NCBI GenBank assembly: GCA_013397845.1
Contig: VZTG01007657.1
Coordinates: forward strand, 37,333-101,332
Source: Melanocharis versteri
Taxonomy: Eukaryota > Chordata > Aves > Passeriformes > Melanocharitidae
Direction: 5' to 3'
Length of the DNA: 64,000 bases
This document shows, piece after piece, positions 21,157 to 33,954 of the stretch. Below the pieces are notes generated by a model that had not been told where the DNA came from, did no database searches, and saw only the letters and a list, made by a program, of their open reading frames with translations. Numbering within the stretch: position 1 is the stretch's first letter; every line of letters starts with the position of its first letter. A program made the position numbers and the translations under genes.

Positions 21157-24100
21157 GTAAGTGTGCAGGATGTTTATTTTATTTTCCTACATTACAAGTC
21201 TTTTTGGAATTTAATATTGTTAGCAACTAAGCTGTGTTTGGAGCTGAGGGCACAGGGTGTGAATTCTTGCAGGCCTAGCCTCCTGGTTCTTATTCTCCTT
21301 ACCCGCCCTCCAGTCCACACTGGTTGGAGCTTGGGCTCTTCCTTCCCCCCACCCCAAAGCCCATTCCTGCCCATGCACCAGGACCCTCTGGCAGAAGCTG
21401 AGATCAACTTGTTCACCCACACAGGAGGGGCTAGAGGCTGTTTCCTCTCTCTCCCATCACCTAACTGTGCTCCCTCCCCTTGAATTTCTGGGTTTAACCC
21501 CCTCTCTTCCATTGCCCTCACCCAGTGCAAAGGTGGCCCCTGGGGCTCTCGGTGGCTGTTGCCTGCAAGGAGCACAAAGCCATCGAGGCAGATCCACGTG
21601 GTGGCTGAAAGCTGCCATCCAGAGCGTGTCAAAACAAGCCTTGCCCTTCAACTCCTCGCTGCCATTTCGGTGAAAGCCCCGTAGCTGAGAGTTGCCCTGG
21701 CTGTGGGAACTGGTTTGTACAAAGTGCCCTTGGCAGCGGCTGTCAGAAATGGGTTTTGAGTAATTGAACAGCTCCCCTTGAAGCAAAGCAAGCCTGATCC
21801 CAGCCTGGGCTGAGATCCCAGCCCAGGGGACATCCTTATGACCCTGAGGACAGAGCTCAGCCTCGCAGCTGATGGGCTTCCCATGGAGCTGCCTCTGCTC
21901 CAGGTCTGGGCTGGCCCTCACTGTGTAGGAGCAGCTGTTGAGGAGAGACCCCAGGTGGGTCTCTGCCAGTGGTGGTCTCTGCTCGAGCCTGCCAGTGCCT
22001 CGGAAACAACCGGAGTGTCCTGAGCTCTGTTTCCTCCTTCATTCCCCTGTGGAACTGCTGGCTGCAAGTCACAGGGCTCAGAGGCCTTTTCCAGGCCATG
22101 TAGGTAAAGGGAGTGTGGATGCAAAGTGACAGTTTGTCCCTGCTTTTGGGTTTTTTGACTCGGGTCTGTAATTCTTTGTCCCTTTTCCCTCCTGGAGCAT
22201 GGAAGTTACAGCAGTGCTGGGAGCAGCACGGATCCTGCCACACAGCAGCATCTCAGCACTTCCTGTGTCCAGTCATCTCAGCACTTGCTGTGTCCAGTGC
22301 TTACAGGGGTGACCACTCAGGAGGGGCACGTTGGACCCTTCATAAAAAAAAGGGAAGCTGGGGCTGGTGATTTGTTGGAGATCCAAGTGTCTGAGGGTCG
22401 CTGCTGATCTCTCCTCACGTCACAAGGCACTGATTATCCACTCACGGGCACCAGGCTGGCCTGCAGCGAGGAGGCAGAGCTGGGTGTCCTCCTGCCTGCA
22501 GGAAAAGAGCAGGAGAACTGCCAGAGCTCATGGAAAGTTCGGGAAGTGCAGGGTCTGTGCTGGGGGGCAGAGTATCCGGGGAGCTGCTGGTCCCTGGCGC
22601 TGTGGGGCCGCGCTCACGGTCGAGCTCCGGTTGAACGGATGCCAGCAGGGGATTAATGGGGATGTAGCAGAGATCAGTTGCACATTTGGCTCCTGAGACT
22701 TTTGTGAAATTAAGATGCAGCGTTTCAGGCAGTTGCTTCCCAGGACAGTCATTTAGAAAACCCAAGTATGTTTAATGGTACAATATGCCCTGAAGTACTT
22801 AGAAGGGAACTAGAAAGTAATACCATGACACAGGAAGAGAAAATCGTCCAGCCCTGCTAAACAGCTTCCGTGCTTAAAATAGGTAAAAGGTGAGGAATAG
22901 CCAAGTCCTCTTTGGGCAGGATCTTGGGTGATTTATTTGGAAAAAATATGGAAAAGATGATGTTGTCCTAATTGGACTCTTGCTCCTAAAACCACAGGTA
23001 AGCAATTTATTAAAAGCTTCCGCTCGGCTCCTGACCTGCTGGTTCTGAGCTCAGTGGGGTTACTGCATGCTGTTCCAGATGTGCTGTGGTATCAAAGCAC
23101 AGCTGGCGGAGCTGAGGAAGCCCTCACTCCTTCTTGTTGTTATTCCATGGCAATAATCTTCATCTCCTCAGTAACAACCCATCCTGCAAAGGGCTCCTCC
23201 ATCCCCAGAGTGCTGTCTGCCCTAGGAGGATGTTGCTGAATACACTGGATGTGGTCTGAGATTTCTCAAAATTAGGAAGTCTTTAGAAGCAATCAGTTTG
23301 CTCTAATTCTCTGGCTGTGCCCCAAATCCAGGGAAGTTGCCTTTTGCAGGGAAAGCAGGGCGTTTGTACTGACAGAGCTGCTCCGTTCTGCACAGCTACA
23401 AAGTACAAGGGGCCTGTTTGTTCCAGCCCACGGTTTTGGGAAGGTGACAGAGACTTTGAACTGCTCCAGCAAACAGTGCCCAGGGAGAGGGTACCCTGCT
23501 GGTAGGCAGACCTGGGTGGTGAAAAGCACCCATGAAATATGGCGTAGAAGAAAGTCATTTCTGTCTTTAAAAATAAAGCTGTCACTGTCCTGAAGTCTGT
23601 TGGGGAAGCCCAGCAGAATTGCCCGTGTGGGTTACCAGAAGTGGCTCATTAATCCAGCCTATGGTGATATCACAAGATCTGAATCTCTTGGGGGAAGATG
23701 ATAGAGGAAATTGCTATGGAGGCCCCTGAGGTCGCCTGCCCCAGCTCCAGATGCCTCACCCGCAGTGGGTTTTGGCTCCCTCACTCCCGTGTGGGCACTT
23801 GATAATGTCACTGATAGCTGGTGTGGGCACTTTCTGGGAGATATTCTGCTGGGTCTGGCTGTGGCTTTTTCTAGTGTAGGAACAAGAATCAATACAGCAA
23901 ACTGCAGAAGAGGCAGTGGGGCAGGAGGACCTCCCCCCTCAGTAGTTCCCAAGGTTTTGGGCAGCTTCTTGGTTATAAAATTGTCTTCATGGGATACCAG
24001 GTGAGGGCTCTTGTGGGCAACCACACCTCAGTTATTTTTGGGGTTTGACTGTGCTCTTTGCAATCATTTCAATTTTTCACCCCACTTGGACTGGGAGGTA

Positions 24101-24876
24101 GCTGAGGATCCAACAGCTTTGATAAGTGACTTCAGCTAATTCCCTCAGCGATGAAGAGCAGGATAAAGGTGTCAGATTTCCGTGGGCGCTTGTGAGTGGT
24201 GTTGAAAGCTCACCCCATCCCCAGGCGTGGCCCCGCAGCCGCCGGCTGCTGTGTCCTGACGCGCGGCAGCGGCGCTGCGGCTGCGGGGACCCGCTCCAGC
24301 TTTGACACTGTCAGCAGCTCCACCAGCCACAGAGTCCCTGTCCTGTGGGGCTCGAAGTGATGAAGTTTGGGGGCTCAATCACAGTGCCGGGGAGTGTGTA
24401 GCCTGGGGGAGACAGGGCTCGGTGCCATGGGATCCGATGTTGCAGCGAGGAGTTCTGGAGGAAGCACACTCTGGCCAGCATTCAATGCATTGGAATTGCC
24501 ACATCCGCAATGTGGCACCAGCGTGTGCATTTTGCTGCAGCCTTGGGAGTCCCATGGGCTGCTCCTGGTCCAAGTGAGCTGCTGGCCCCTTGGCACCTCT
24601 CCCAGATTGGTAGAAGTCAGTAGAAAAAAATGGTTGGTCAGAAATGACTCATAAAGGCCATGTTTTCCTGCCAGAAGAATGCTGCCTGTCGGTCACAGAG
24701 CAATCCCTCACTGCCATCCCTAAGGAAGCAGCCTGCACCTTCATTCCCCACAGCTCCTGGCTGGGAGACAGCACCCCAGGGATTCCCCCTTCGCCAGGAG
24801 ATGTGACACGGGCTGAGCCATGCCCACGTCCCAGCCCCCATCCCCTGTTCTCTACAGTCTCTCTCTCTGTCTGCAG
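21157..24876 (+). other. SMG6: SMG6 intron, 3,720 bp, phase 2
   Basis: The intron runs from GTAAGT to TCTGTCTGCAG. It contains a 25-bp tandem duplication at 22249-22298 and a small CpG-rich patch at about 24215-24300. No CR1 fragment or other known element was recognised. The long open frames at the 3' end merge with the next exon and are not separate genes. Confidence 0.88.
22249..22298 (+). repeat. 25-bp direct tandem duplication
   Basis: CATCTCAGCACTTSCTGTGT plus CCAGT occurs at 22249-22273 and immediately again at 22274-22298, with a single C/G difference between the copies. It is a simple local duplication. Confidence 0.9.
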
Positions 24877-25022
24877 GATGGAGACTTTCCCTGCCGTGGC
24901 CGAGGAGGTCCTGAGGGAGTTCCAGGTGCTGCTGCAGCACAGCCCCCCTCCCATCGGAAGCACCCGCATGCTCCAGCTCGTGGCCATCAACATGTTTGCA
25001 GTGTACAACTCCCAGCCCAAAG
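24877..25022 (+). CDS. SMG6: SMG6 coding exon 8 of window
   Basis: This exon is 146 bases: one base completing glycine, 48 codons and one base of the next codon. It encodes METFPAVAEEVLREFQVLL, then QHSPPPIGSTRMLQLVAINM and FAVYNSQPK. It matches the SMG6 helices after the TRIG motif. The VLREFQVLLQHSP and GSTRMLQL stretches are diagnostic. The ATG at 24878 is internal and not a translation start. The acceptor is GTCTGCAG ending at 24876. The donor AAAG|GTACCA at 25023 departs from the consensus after GTA and is one of the weaker donors here. A 23.9-kb intron follows. Confidence 0.97.
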
Positions 25023-26599
25023 GTACCACGTGCTGCTTGAGGGGAAACTGGGTGGGGATCAGCCACTCCCCATGTGGAGAAGGGCGGGGGGACACGCCAG
25101 ATGGGGAGGTGGGAGTGGTGGTTGGATGTCTGTGGGTGTCAACACAAAGGGACCTTGGCTGGGCCTTGGAGCTGGCTGAGGTGTCTGAGGAGTGAGGAGG
25201 CATCGCATCCCCCCGGAGCCTGAGTCGTCAGCACAGAAGGAAGATGCTGCTTTATGGCTCTGCCTTCCCAGCGTTTAACCTGGGCCCTGCTCAGTGCCTG
25301 TGCTGGCACCAGAAGGGCTGGGACAGTCTCAGAGGCCTCAGCTGCTGCCTGTGGCTGCCTGTGTCCATGTGGGTGGCTGGGGGATGTGATGCCACTCTCT
25401 GAAACACCAGGCTGGAGCCTGTGCCCCGTGTTAAGGCAGAGAGCAACACAGATCTAGTGTTAATTACCCTCCTCCTCTCACTTCCTCCATCCAACCCAGC
25501 AGCCTGGACAGTCTCTACCATTGACAGGTTTCATGTGCTGGGCAGCAGAGATGCCACCAAACCAGAGCCTCTTCACTGAGTTTAAAATGAATGTGTTTTT
25601 CCCTGTGTTCCCCCCAACACACACTCAGCAGCAGGTACCCAGGTCTGCCTGAGCCGTGTGTTTGGGAGCAGGGATGGGGCTGCTCTCCCTGGGTGGGAGG
25701 AAGCAGCATTTCACACGCCTTGGGATTTAGATCCCAAAGATGAAGGCCTCCAGCTGGTGGATTTCAGCTAAAGCCAGCATGTGGGTGATCAGGCTGAGCC
25801 CCAAAGAGCTGCTGCTGGAAGATCCCTCCCTCATGAGCCAGTTGGCCACTTGTCAGGCTGGTGGTCAGTGGCCAAGGTCAGCTGATGGAGCAAACCAGCA
25901 CTGGCCAGAGGGCTGGGAAGTGGCTCCCGTGTGCTGTGCCTGCCTTGCAGGCACTCTCCTCTCCTGGAGGGAGCTGTCAATCCCACTGGTGAGGCAGCCA
26001 TGCCCTCCTGCCTGCCAGATGCCAGCCAACGACGGCTGTTTATCTTTGAGCTGCAAAGTACTTCGTGATTATAAGCAAATGCCTCTGCGTGACAGTAATT
26101 ATTGTATTCGTAATATTAATAATACCCCTGGTAGGTGAATTAATAGTGGTGTCTGTGCCACAGACAGGAGCGGGTGGGAAGGAGAGGATGAGATTTGTCT
26201 GGGATGGATGGCAAGCCCCTGTGGCAGAGCTGGAAGCAATCCCAGCTCTCAAACTGCTGGGCCGTGCTCGTCCATCCATAGCCGAGTTGTGGATGTGTGT
26301 GAGTGACAGAGGGAGTGCTTTTTATCTCATGAAAAATAAGTATTCTCAGAGTTTTCTGCCTCCTGTGTGGGTAGCTGCCAGCTGCTCCCAGCTTTCGGAT
26401 CTCTGGAGAAAGCAAACCTGTTCCTGCTGGGGCCTGCGGGCTGCGCGTGGAGCAGGTGGCACTGCTCGTGGAATGCCTGCAGGTCGGATGGCACCACGGC
26501 TGCCATCTGATGCCAAGGGCCCTTCAGGGGTTTCCCTGAGGGCTCTTTGCTCTGGTGACCCGAAATATCGCTGAGAGTGTTGTTGGCAAAGCAAACCCT

Positions 26600-26900
26600 G
26601 CTGTCAGCTCAGATGCCCTGGTGGTCTCGGAGCGCTCGTACGCCGAGTGCTGGCGCAGCACGGGTCGGGCTCGCTGCCGACGCTGCGATACTGGGAAGAG
26701 CTGGGTGCCGATGGAAATCAAAAGCAGAACAGCAAAGGGTCTGGAGTTTAGGAGGGAGGCAGGAATGTTGGAACGATTGCTGAGTGCCCTGCACGGCGCG
26801 AGGGGTGCTGGCTCGCTCTCCGGCGTGTGGGCTGCTGCGGGCAGAAGCCTGGCGGGAGCGCGCGGCAGGAACGCTGTCGGGAAGGTGCGGGTTTCCATTT
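26600..26900. promoter_or_regulatory. CpG-rich patch
   Basis: CpG dinucleotides are clustered here well above the surrounding intron, for example TCGGAGCGCTCGTACGCCGA near 26627 and GCGGGAGCGCGCGGC near 26851. Outside such patches CpG is scarce, as expected in methylated vertebrate DNA. It may be an unmethylated regulatory patch or simply GC-rich intronic DNA. Confidence 0.35.
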
Positions 26901-29900
26901 CCCAGCACATGAGTCACCTCCCTGTGCTGCAGCAGCAGGGGCAGCAGCGGGAGCCAGGGGGCTGAGCCGCCCCTGTGGGCCTGTGGGAGGCTGGCGGGAC
27001 GCAGGGAGCAGTCCCACCCTGCCTGCATCCCAAATTGCCAGGAAGCGTTGCTGGGGAGCCGGCTGTAGTCAGAGCTTGGCCGTGTCCACTCCACAAAGCT
27101 GGATCTAACTTTGCAGTTGGACCAAACAGCCTCCGGAGATCTCCTCCTACTGAAATCCTCCTGCAAATGTGGGAGCAGAGCGTGGCTGTGTCCTTCCCAT
27201 CACATGGGCCTGACACTCAGTTTGCAGTAGCAGGAGGAGATCCGTGGGTTTGGGGCTGGGAGGGAGGTCTGAGCCTCTCTTCCCTGCTGTCCGGGGGTGT
27301 TCTCTTCAGGGATAGCTGCTTCCTCCCTTCCCTGCTGTGTATTTCCAGGTCTCTGGAGCCCCAGCTATTCCTGAGAAACTTCTAAATGTGCTTGTTGCTC
27401 CATGTCTGGTGTGTAACAAATTCCTGGTGCTGAGATCCACCACCAGTGCTGGCAGTCATGGTGTGGTGTCGCCATCATAACAGTCACAGTGTGGGGAATT
27501 CTATGAAATTTTTAACCCCTGAATAAGAACTTTTAAGCACAAATTCAGGTATTAAGAAAAAGGAAACTTGAACAATTAAATGCTGTATTAAGCACCTGTC
27601 CTCCCTCTTCCTCAGGCTTACACCAAGCACGATCCTGCCCCATCTCAGCCTCAGTTTCCCCCATTTTTGGATTGTGCTCGGTCTGTCCCAGCCCTTCAGT
27701 GAGGCAGTGGCCAGCACAGGAGGTTGGGGTTCATGCATGATAGTTTTTATCTGCTGCTCTTTGCTTTTTACTCCTATTCTTTTGCTGGGGTGTGGGTTGG
27801 CCGTGACCCCTCGGGGTGCCCCTGTCCTGGCATGTGCCCCTGTATGGGATGTGTGACATGTCCTCTGGGTCTCTGCTCCCAACCACTGCCACTCTTTCAA
27901 GGTCACTATGTGCTCTTCCGACAGGGTGGCTTTTTCTGTGCCGTGTTTAAACTGGTCTCAAAACCAGCCAGCTGTGAGCAGCACGTGGCATTTCACATCC
28001 TCCTCCCACGCAGGTCGCTGCTGTGGTTACCTGAACCCTGCAGTGGGTGCCAGGGCTCAGGGGAGCACAGGCAGGGCCCCATGGCCCGTGCCCAGTGCAG
28101 CTGAGCCGTGGTTGTCCCCAGGGACAGCACCAGGCACGCTGGAGCTGGTCTCAGCTGCCTGTGCAGCCGGGCAGCACTGGGAAGATCCTGGGAGATGAAT
28201 CGGATCTGTTGTTTTCTCTGACAGAGGAAGCCAAAGAATTCCCACATGAAGTGCATCCCCTGCTGTTCAGCATCAAGCAGTGTGTTCCTGCTTTGTCCAG
28301 GGAGGCGTGCAGCCAGCGAGGGTCCCACTGACCTGGCTGCCTCCTGGCAGGAGCACTCCAGGTGTGAAAAAGCTTCTTGCAGACCTCAAACCCATGGGGC
28401 AAGGAGTGCCCACCCAGGGCAGGGAGGCAGAGAGAGGTGGCCACTCTGCATGGCAGAGACTTGCAGTTGCTGGAGCTTTCCAGGATGGGATGTAGGTGAC
28501 TACCATTGTTTTGGGCCATCCCGAGCTCTGCCTGGGGCGGGACCATAGTGGGGTGGCCCGTTTAACAGTTTGGTAGCCATCTGCACAACCAACTCGCAGA
28601 GAAGTTTGGATCCCTTTATCCTGACCACAAACACTCCAAGAATTTTAATTTTTTTTTAATTCTGTAATTTGGGGAAATAAAACTCTGGTTTCTGAAAAGA
28701 CTAATTGAAGCCGTGCTTGCGGCAGGGGCATCTCGGTGAGTGGAGAGAGAGAAACCCCCTCCCAGCCCATCTGTGCCCAATTTACTCCGATCTGGCCTCT
28801 CTGAGGCTTTTTTCTTTCTCTCTCTCTTTAATAATTTGTTTTATAATTCCTGGAATCAAACCCATCTCAGACACACTGTTTTATTTTACTGTATTATTGG
28901 ATTATACTTCCTATAAATCACTGGATGTTATTCATAGGCCACCACCAGAATAACTTCCCCTCTCCCCCCTGAAACCCCCCCGACGGCCCCGCATTCCAAA
29001 CAAGCGCGCACCAAAGTGGGGGTGCAGCAGCACGGGGCACCCTAGAGACACTTCCCGGAAATCCCAGCAAATTTGCCTGGCTGCGGGTGTGAAGCATCAG
29101 GCTGCAGCACCTGGATGCCTTCTGGCACTCTCAGGCCGGTCGCGTTGTGCCGTGTGGAGGTTGTTAGGAGGTCGGGCTTAGGTGGAAGTGGAGAGGGGAG
29201 GGGGCTGCCATATGTGCATCCTCAGCACATGTAAGGGATGAAGTTGCATCCCCCAGGGCCGAGCAGAGTCAGGGCACAGAGGCACAGGGAGGGTCTGGCC
29301 AAGTGCGTTGCTTTAGCCGAGGATTGGGAAAGTGGAAAAGCAGCAGGAAGTGGCAGTTTGGGCAGGGTGAGGGGTGCATAGGGCATCTGCTCTGCCAAGG
29401 TCAATGGGCGAGGAGGAAGACCTACTACCTGTGCTCTGGCAGAGGGACTGTGCTCGTGTGGGTTGTGAGGAGGGCCCAGTGTGACAGGGGCAGGCTGGGC
29501 TTTGCTCTGCAGGCCCTGGGTCTGTGTTCTCGAGTGGAACATGGTCGGGTTCTCTGTGCAAGGTGGTGTGAGCTGGGAAGCTTCAAAGGCTCGTGCAGAA
29601 AGGGAGGTTTCACAGCAGCAGCTTCAGAGCAGTATCTGTGGCTTTTGCCACAACGCTGTCCTCAGGCCAGTGCCGAGCAGGTCAGTGCTGCAGGGGTTGG
29701 AGAGACTCTGCCTGGCTCAGGGAGGAGCTGCTGTCACACAGCTGTGACTGAGCCTTTGCAAGGGTTTGCCAAGGCCCTGCTTGCTCCGTGAACACCGACA
29801 CCAGCTTGAGATGCGGGTCTTGCCCAAGTCTTGATACACACAAGGAAAGATCTGTAGGTCAGTGCAAATCCCCTGCAGTGCTTAAGCAGGTACAGGACTT

Positions 29901-30505
29901 CCCCTTTTTGTTGGAGAGGACAGGTCAGAGCCCTGAGATGAGGCTGTGCTGTGGTAACCAGCAGCCAGCTGCACTGCCATCCCACCCTGCTCACAGCCCT
30001 ATGCTGGACGCAGTGGGTCTCACTTTGCTGACCACAGCTGCTCGGGCTTGCAGCCTAAACCCTTAAAATAACCCTAGAGGTGATGCAGAGGCTGGTGGTG
30101 TCTGCCCTCAGCAGAGCCTCAGCTCTGACCATTGCCACGGGCTTGTTTCTGCTGCTTGGACCCAGCTCTGCTCAAAGAGCTGGCTGCAGCATCAGAAGAG
30201 GCTCAGAGGAAGCACCTTCTGATCACCTGCGGCAGCCTCATCTCAATGTCTTCTCGTGAAGCTCTAACCACATCTTGCATGTTGGAGCTGGCGAAAGGTG
30301 GAGGGAGTCGAATGCAAGAGAGTCCAGTGCATTTGCCTGAGTTTAAAAATTAAGCAGTGTTGTGGGTAGCTGCCTTGGTTTGGTGGAGTTTTAAAATTAG
30401 GCACAAAAGAAAGGTTAATAAACCTTAGGCTGTAGATAGCAGCAGAAGCAACTTGATCTTTCTGTCTGGGGAGCAGAACTGAGTCTTTTTCTCTTAATTC
30501 CCCTC

Positions 30506-30558
30506 TTTGTGTGGTAAATACACAGCGGTATGGCACTTTTGTGTGGTAAATACACAGC
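30506..30558 (+). repeat. Short direct repeat, period 32 bp
   Basis: TTTGTGTGGTAAATACACAG followed by C is present at 30506-30526 and again, identical over 21 bases, at 30538-30558. The repeat unit contains the near-palindrome GTGTGGTAAATACAC. Confidence 0.85.
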
Positions 30559-32464
30559 CCACTTCAGCTGTGGGCTCTGACACCTTTGGGCTAAACAGCC
30601 AGGAGGCTGATGAAGATGTCACGTTGCAGGGCTGTGTCATGGGAATGCTGAGCATCTGCAGCCCTGTGCTCCGTTGAGAGCAGAGCCTGAGGTCCCTCCA
30701 CCTGCCTGGGGGACTGTTTGTAGTGCAAAGCCCACTTGATGCAGGGAGGCTGGAGTTGAGCTGTTTGACATCTGGCTTTCTCTGGGTGCTGGGGCTTTGG
30801 TCGTTGTGCAGTGACTGTGGGCTGAGGTGTGTGCACTGAGATCTCAGCTGCACCTGGCAGTCGCTGTGTGACTTTTCCTGTGAGACTGGGCAGTGCTGTC
30901 TTTAGCGAGGTGGTGTTAAGACATAACGCTTCCCAAGGCCTTAAGTTTGGAGGAACTGGATGTTTAATTTATCCTTCCCCTCCTTTAACAGTGCTGCTTG
31001 TATTTGCTCTGTGTTCGAGTGGTAATCGGGAGAGGAAACTCAGAGGAGGGCTGGGTGATTCTGGTGTCCATCCTTCCCCTCACTGCCTGCCTTGCACTGA
31101 GGCTCCTGAGCGAGCTGGTTCTGTGATGTCACTGCCTTGGCAAAGGGCTTTTACACTGGACCTGTTGTTTAGTGACATCTGCTGCTCCCTGTGTCCAGAC
31201 ACAGCCCAGACCTTGAGATGTGTGAGTAGGAGGAAGGGTTGAAGTGGTGCAGGGAGTGATACCTGCATTGCTCATCTCAGGAGCCACACAGCTTCCTGTG
31301 CTGAGCCTCCTCAGGGACACGTACGTGTCCAGAGATGGCAGCTGACCCTTCAGGGCTTCTCCTCTGAGCCGTTGGGAGTGTTGGAGGTTGGCACAGTTGC
31401 CGGGAACTGTCGGCGCCCTTCCCTTCAGGGAAGGAAGCTGTCTCGGACTTGAGACACATCAGTAAAGTTCAGGTAAAATAATTCTGGCCCAGACGTGTCT
31501 TCAGAGTCTTGCTCTCGGGCTCTTGAGGCTGGTGGCAGCAATGTTTAGACCAAAGTCTTCCTTTGCTTATTCCCCTCTGTTTCCTGTTTAAAAGGCAGAT
31601 TGTCACATATTTGGGGATTTATTTACCGTAATTGGAGTTATTTTCCTGGCTGCTGGCTTCTGCCCTCTGATGCAAGACTCCTTAGTGAAACGTGTGTCCA
31701 GAAAGCCATGTGACTTTTTTTTCCCCTGCCACAAGTGCCAGCAGGAGATGCAATAATCAACGCGCTGCAGGGAATTTCCACTGGCAGTTCAGGTTTCTGA
31801 AATCTAGACTTTGGCTTGGGAGGCAAAAGATTGAGCAGGGCTTTGTGGCAGGGAAGGGAAAGGTTTCCAGCAAAATGGAGTGTTTGCTGGTGTGTCAGAC
31901 TCTCCACTCCTGCCCTCCAGCTCCAGTGCAGCAAAGTCCCCATCGAGTGGTGTTGGACGAGCTTGCTGGGGGCTTCTGCCTGCTCTGCCTGTCACACAAG
32001 CACATCCTCACATCTGCCCTTGAAGCTGTTCCACGGGGTGATACCGGGATCTCATTTCAGGGCAACAACTAGAGGGGAAATGATTTGTAAACACAAAGCC
32101 TGAGTCTGCTTCAGAGCCAAGCTTCAGCAGCCCAAGCAGCAAATCAGGACAGAGCCGGTGACAGGTGAGGTGAGGTTGGAGAGGATTTGCTGTGGTTCCA
32201 AGCTCTGCAAACGCTGAATGCAGCCCTCTGTTTGGACGGACAAGCAGCGTCGCTGTGTAAAATGAAAGGCAGGAAATGGAGCAGTGGCACACTGTGTCCA
32301 TCTGTCCTGCTGTAAAACGAGAAAGGAGGTGCTGAGGCAGCTGTCTTGGGTCTCTGCATCTCCCCAGCTTTGGTGGTGGAGAAAGAGGGGTGCCAGGGAG
32401 TCAGAGTGAGGTGCACCAGGTGCAGCAGCTTTGGTGGAGCTTTAGATGTTTGCAGCGTGACAGG

Positions 32465-32665
32465 AAATCCTCTTGCTTTTGAAGAGATATTTCTGATTCT
32501 TTAATGTGCCTTGCACCTTTGATTTCCTCATGCTTTTAAGCAGCACCAAGTCAATTACTGTATTTCTGTTTAATTCTCTGAGAGAACACTGTATAATTAG
32601 GCTAATTATGCTGCTTTGTGAAGTTGTAAAACTCCTGATTGAGCTTGCGGGGCTGTTTTATAACC
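32465..32665. promoter_or_regulatory. Candidate conserved non-coding element with twin TAATTA cores
   Basis: This AT-rich, high-complexity block sits between GC-rich intronic DNA on both sides. It includes two TAATTA homeodomain-type cores at 32594-32599 and 32603-32608, nine bases apart and in phase on the helix, plus a poly-T/AATT context upstream. The pattern is typical of developmental enhancers in bird introns. Conservation was not tested, so the call is inference. Confidence 0.35.
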
Positions 32666-33439
32666 TGCCAGGTGTAGGCAGGGAGGGCTGCCCGCCCCAT
32701 GCCCCGTGCAGGTTTGGGTGCAGCCTGCCAGCTCAGTGAGGGTAGTTCCTTCCCAAGGGCTGCCCCACGGGCTCATCCCCTGCCAGCTCCATCCTGCCTT
32801 CCTCTTTTCACAGGCTGCAGTCCCTCCGGGAATCCTGTGCCCAGTGCTGGGGGGGCTCATTGGGTTCTCTTCTTGCCTTAATGTTGAGATCAGGAATGGC
32901 AGCATAGCCAAGGCTGTGTTTCTGCTCCTGAGTGTATCTGAGGAGGTGACCCCACACACGTTTAGGTGTGGAGATCTTTTGTTTTCCCTGATTAGGCTGC
33001 GTGTGCCGTGCAGCAGGTTCTTGGCAGCACAGAGCTGGTTCTGCCTGTGCTAAGTGACAGTCAGGAGGAAGGTGTGACCTTCAGGAGTCACCCTGACTGT
33101 GTGATGCTCACTCCAGCTTCACTGACCAGGACAGTTTAACCCTGGCTGAGTGACAGCCCTGGAGGTAGGCACGTGGCCCTTCTCAAATGGAAGGGTTATT
33201 TTTAATGCTGGTCAGTGTGGCTGGTGGTGGCCTTAGGCCTGGCTCGTAGGTGACACACAGAGGGCACGAGTGATTTGCCTGCCCCCGAGGCCCTCAGGTC
33301 CCACCCCAGAGAAGCAGACAGGAGCATATCACTGTGGAATGGGAAGGAGATGGCCCACGGGGATGGGTTTGGCTGTGGAGTTTCTCCATTCCCCCTTCTC
33401 CCATTGCTCCTGGGATCACCTGGCCCCCTGACCCTGGCT

Positions 33440-33830
33440 CGGTGAACTCCCGGTGCTTCTCCGCCGGCCCCGGCAGCGGAGCTGGGGCGTCTTGCGTAAG
33501 CAGCGCCTGCTCTCCGGGTAATGGCACGGGGATGGAGAAGGAGGCTCCGGCTGCCAAAGGCGGGTTGGGAACAGCATAAACCCTTCAGCCCGAGGAGCCA
33601 AGGGCTGACAACCCTCGTGCCTGGTGCTGCGAGCGGAGCTCGTCCCGCCCGGGGGGCCCCAAGCGCGCGCGGGGCCGCGGCGGAGAGCGGCCAAAGGCGG
33701 CCACATGGGCCCGGGTGGCTCGAAAAGCAGGCGCAGCGGAAGTGATGCTCCCAGGCCCATCTGCACGGGGAGCGGGAGACGCGCCCCAGCTGGTGCGAGG
33801 CCCTGGCAGCCCCGGGAGCTGCCGTCTGGT
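33440..33830. promoter_or_regulatory. CpG-island-like block A inside SMG6 intron
   Basis: By eye this stretch holds about 40 CpG dinucleotides in roughly 390 bases with high GC, including AAGCGCGCGCGGGGCCGCGG at about 33661. That is near the count expected without CpG depletion, unlike the flanking intron. It also contains two AAAGGCGG-type blocks near 33556 and 33693. The stretch fits the usual description of a CpG island and could be an internal promoter or an enhancer. The 252-residue antisense frame across it is a GC-driven shadow. Confidence 0.6.
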
Positions 33831-33954
33831 GGGGTTTACTGCTGTCTACGTTGAAACACGGCCTGGGAAGGACGGGAGGGGGGTCGGTGGCATGGTGCCA
33901 GTCCCGGTTCTCCTGGCCTTCTCGTTCCTCTCTCCTCCTCCTCCTCCCCGCTCC

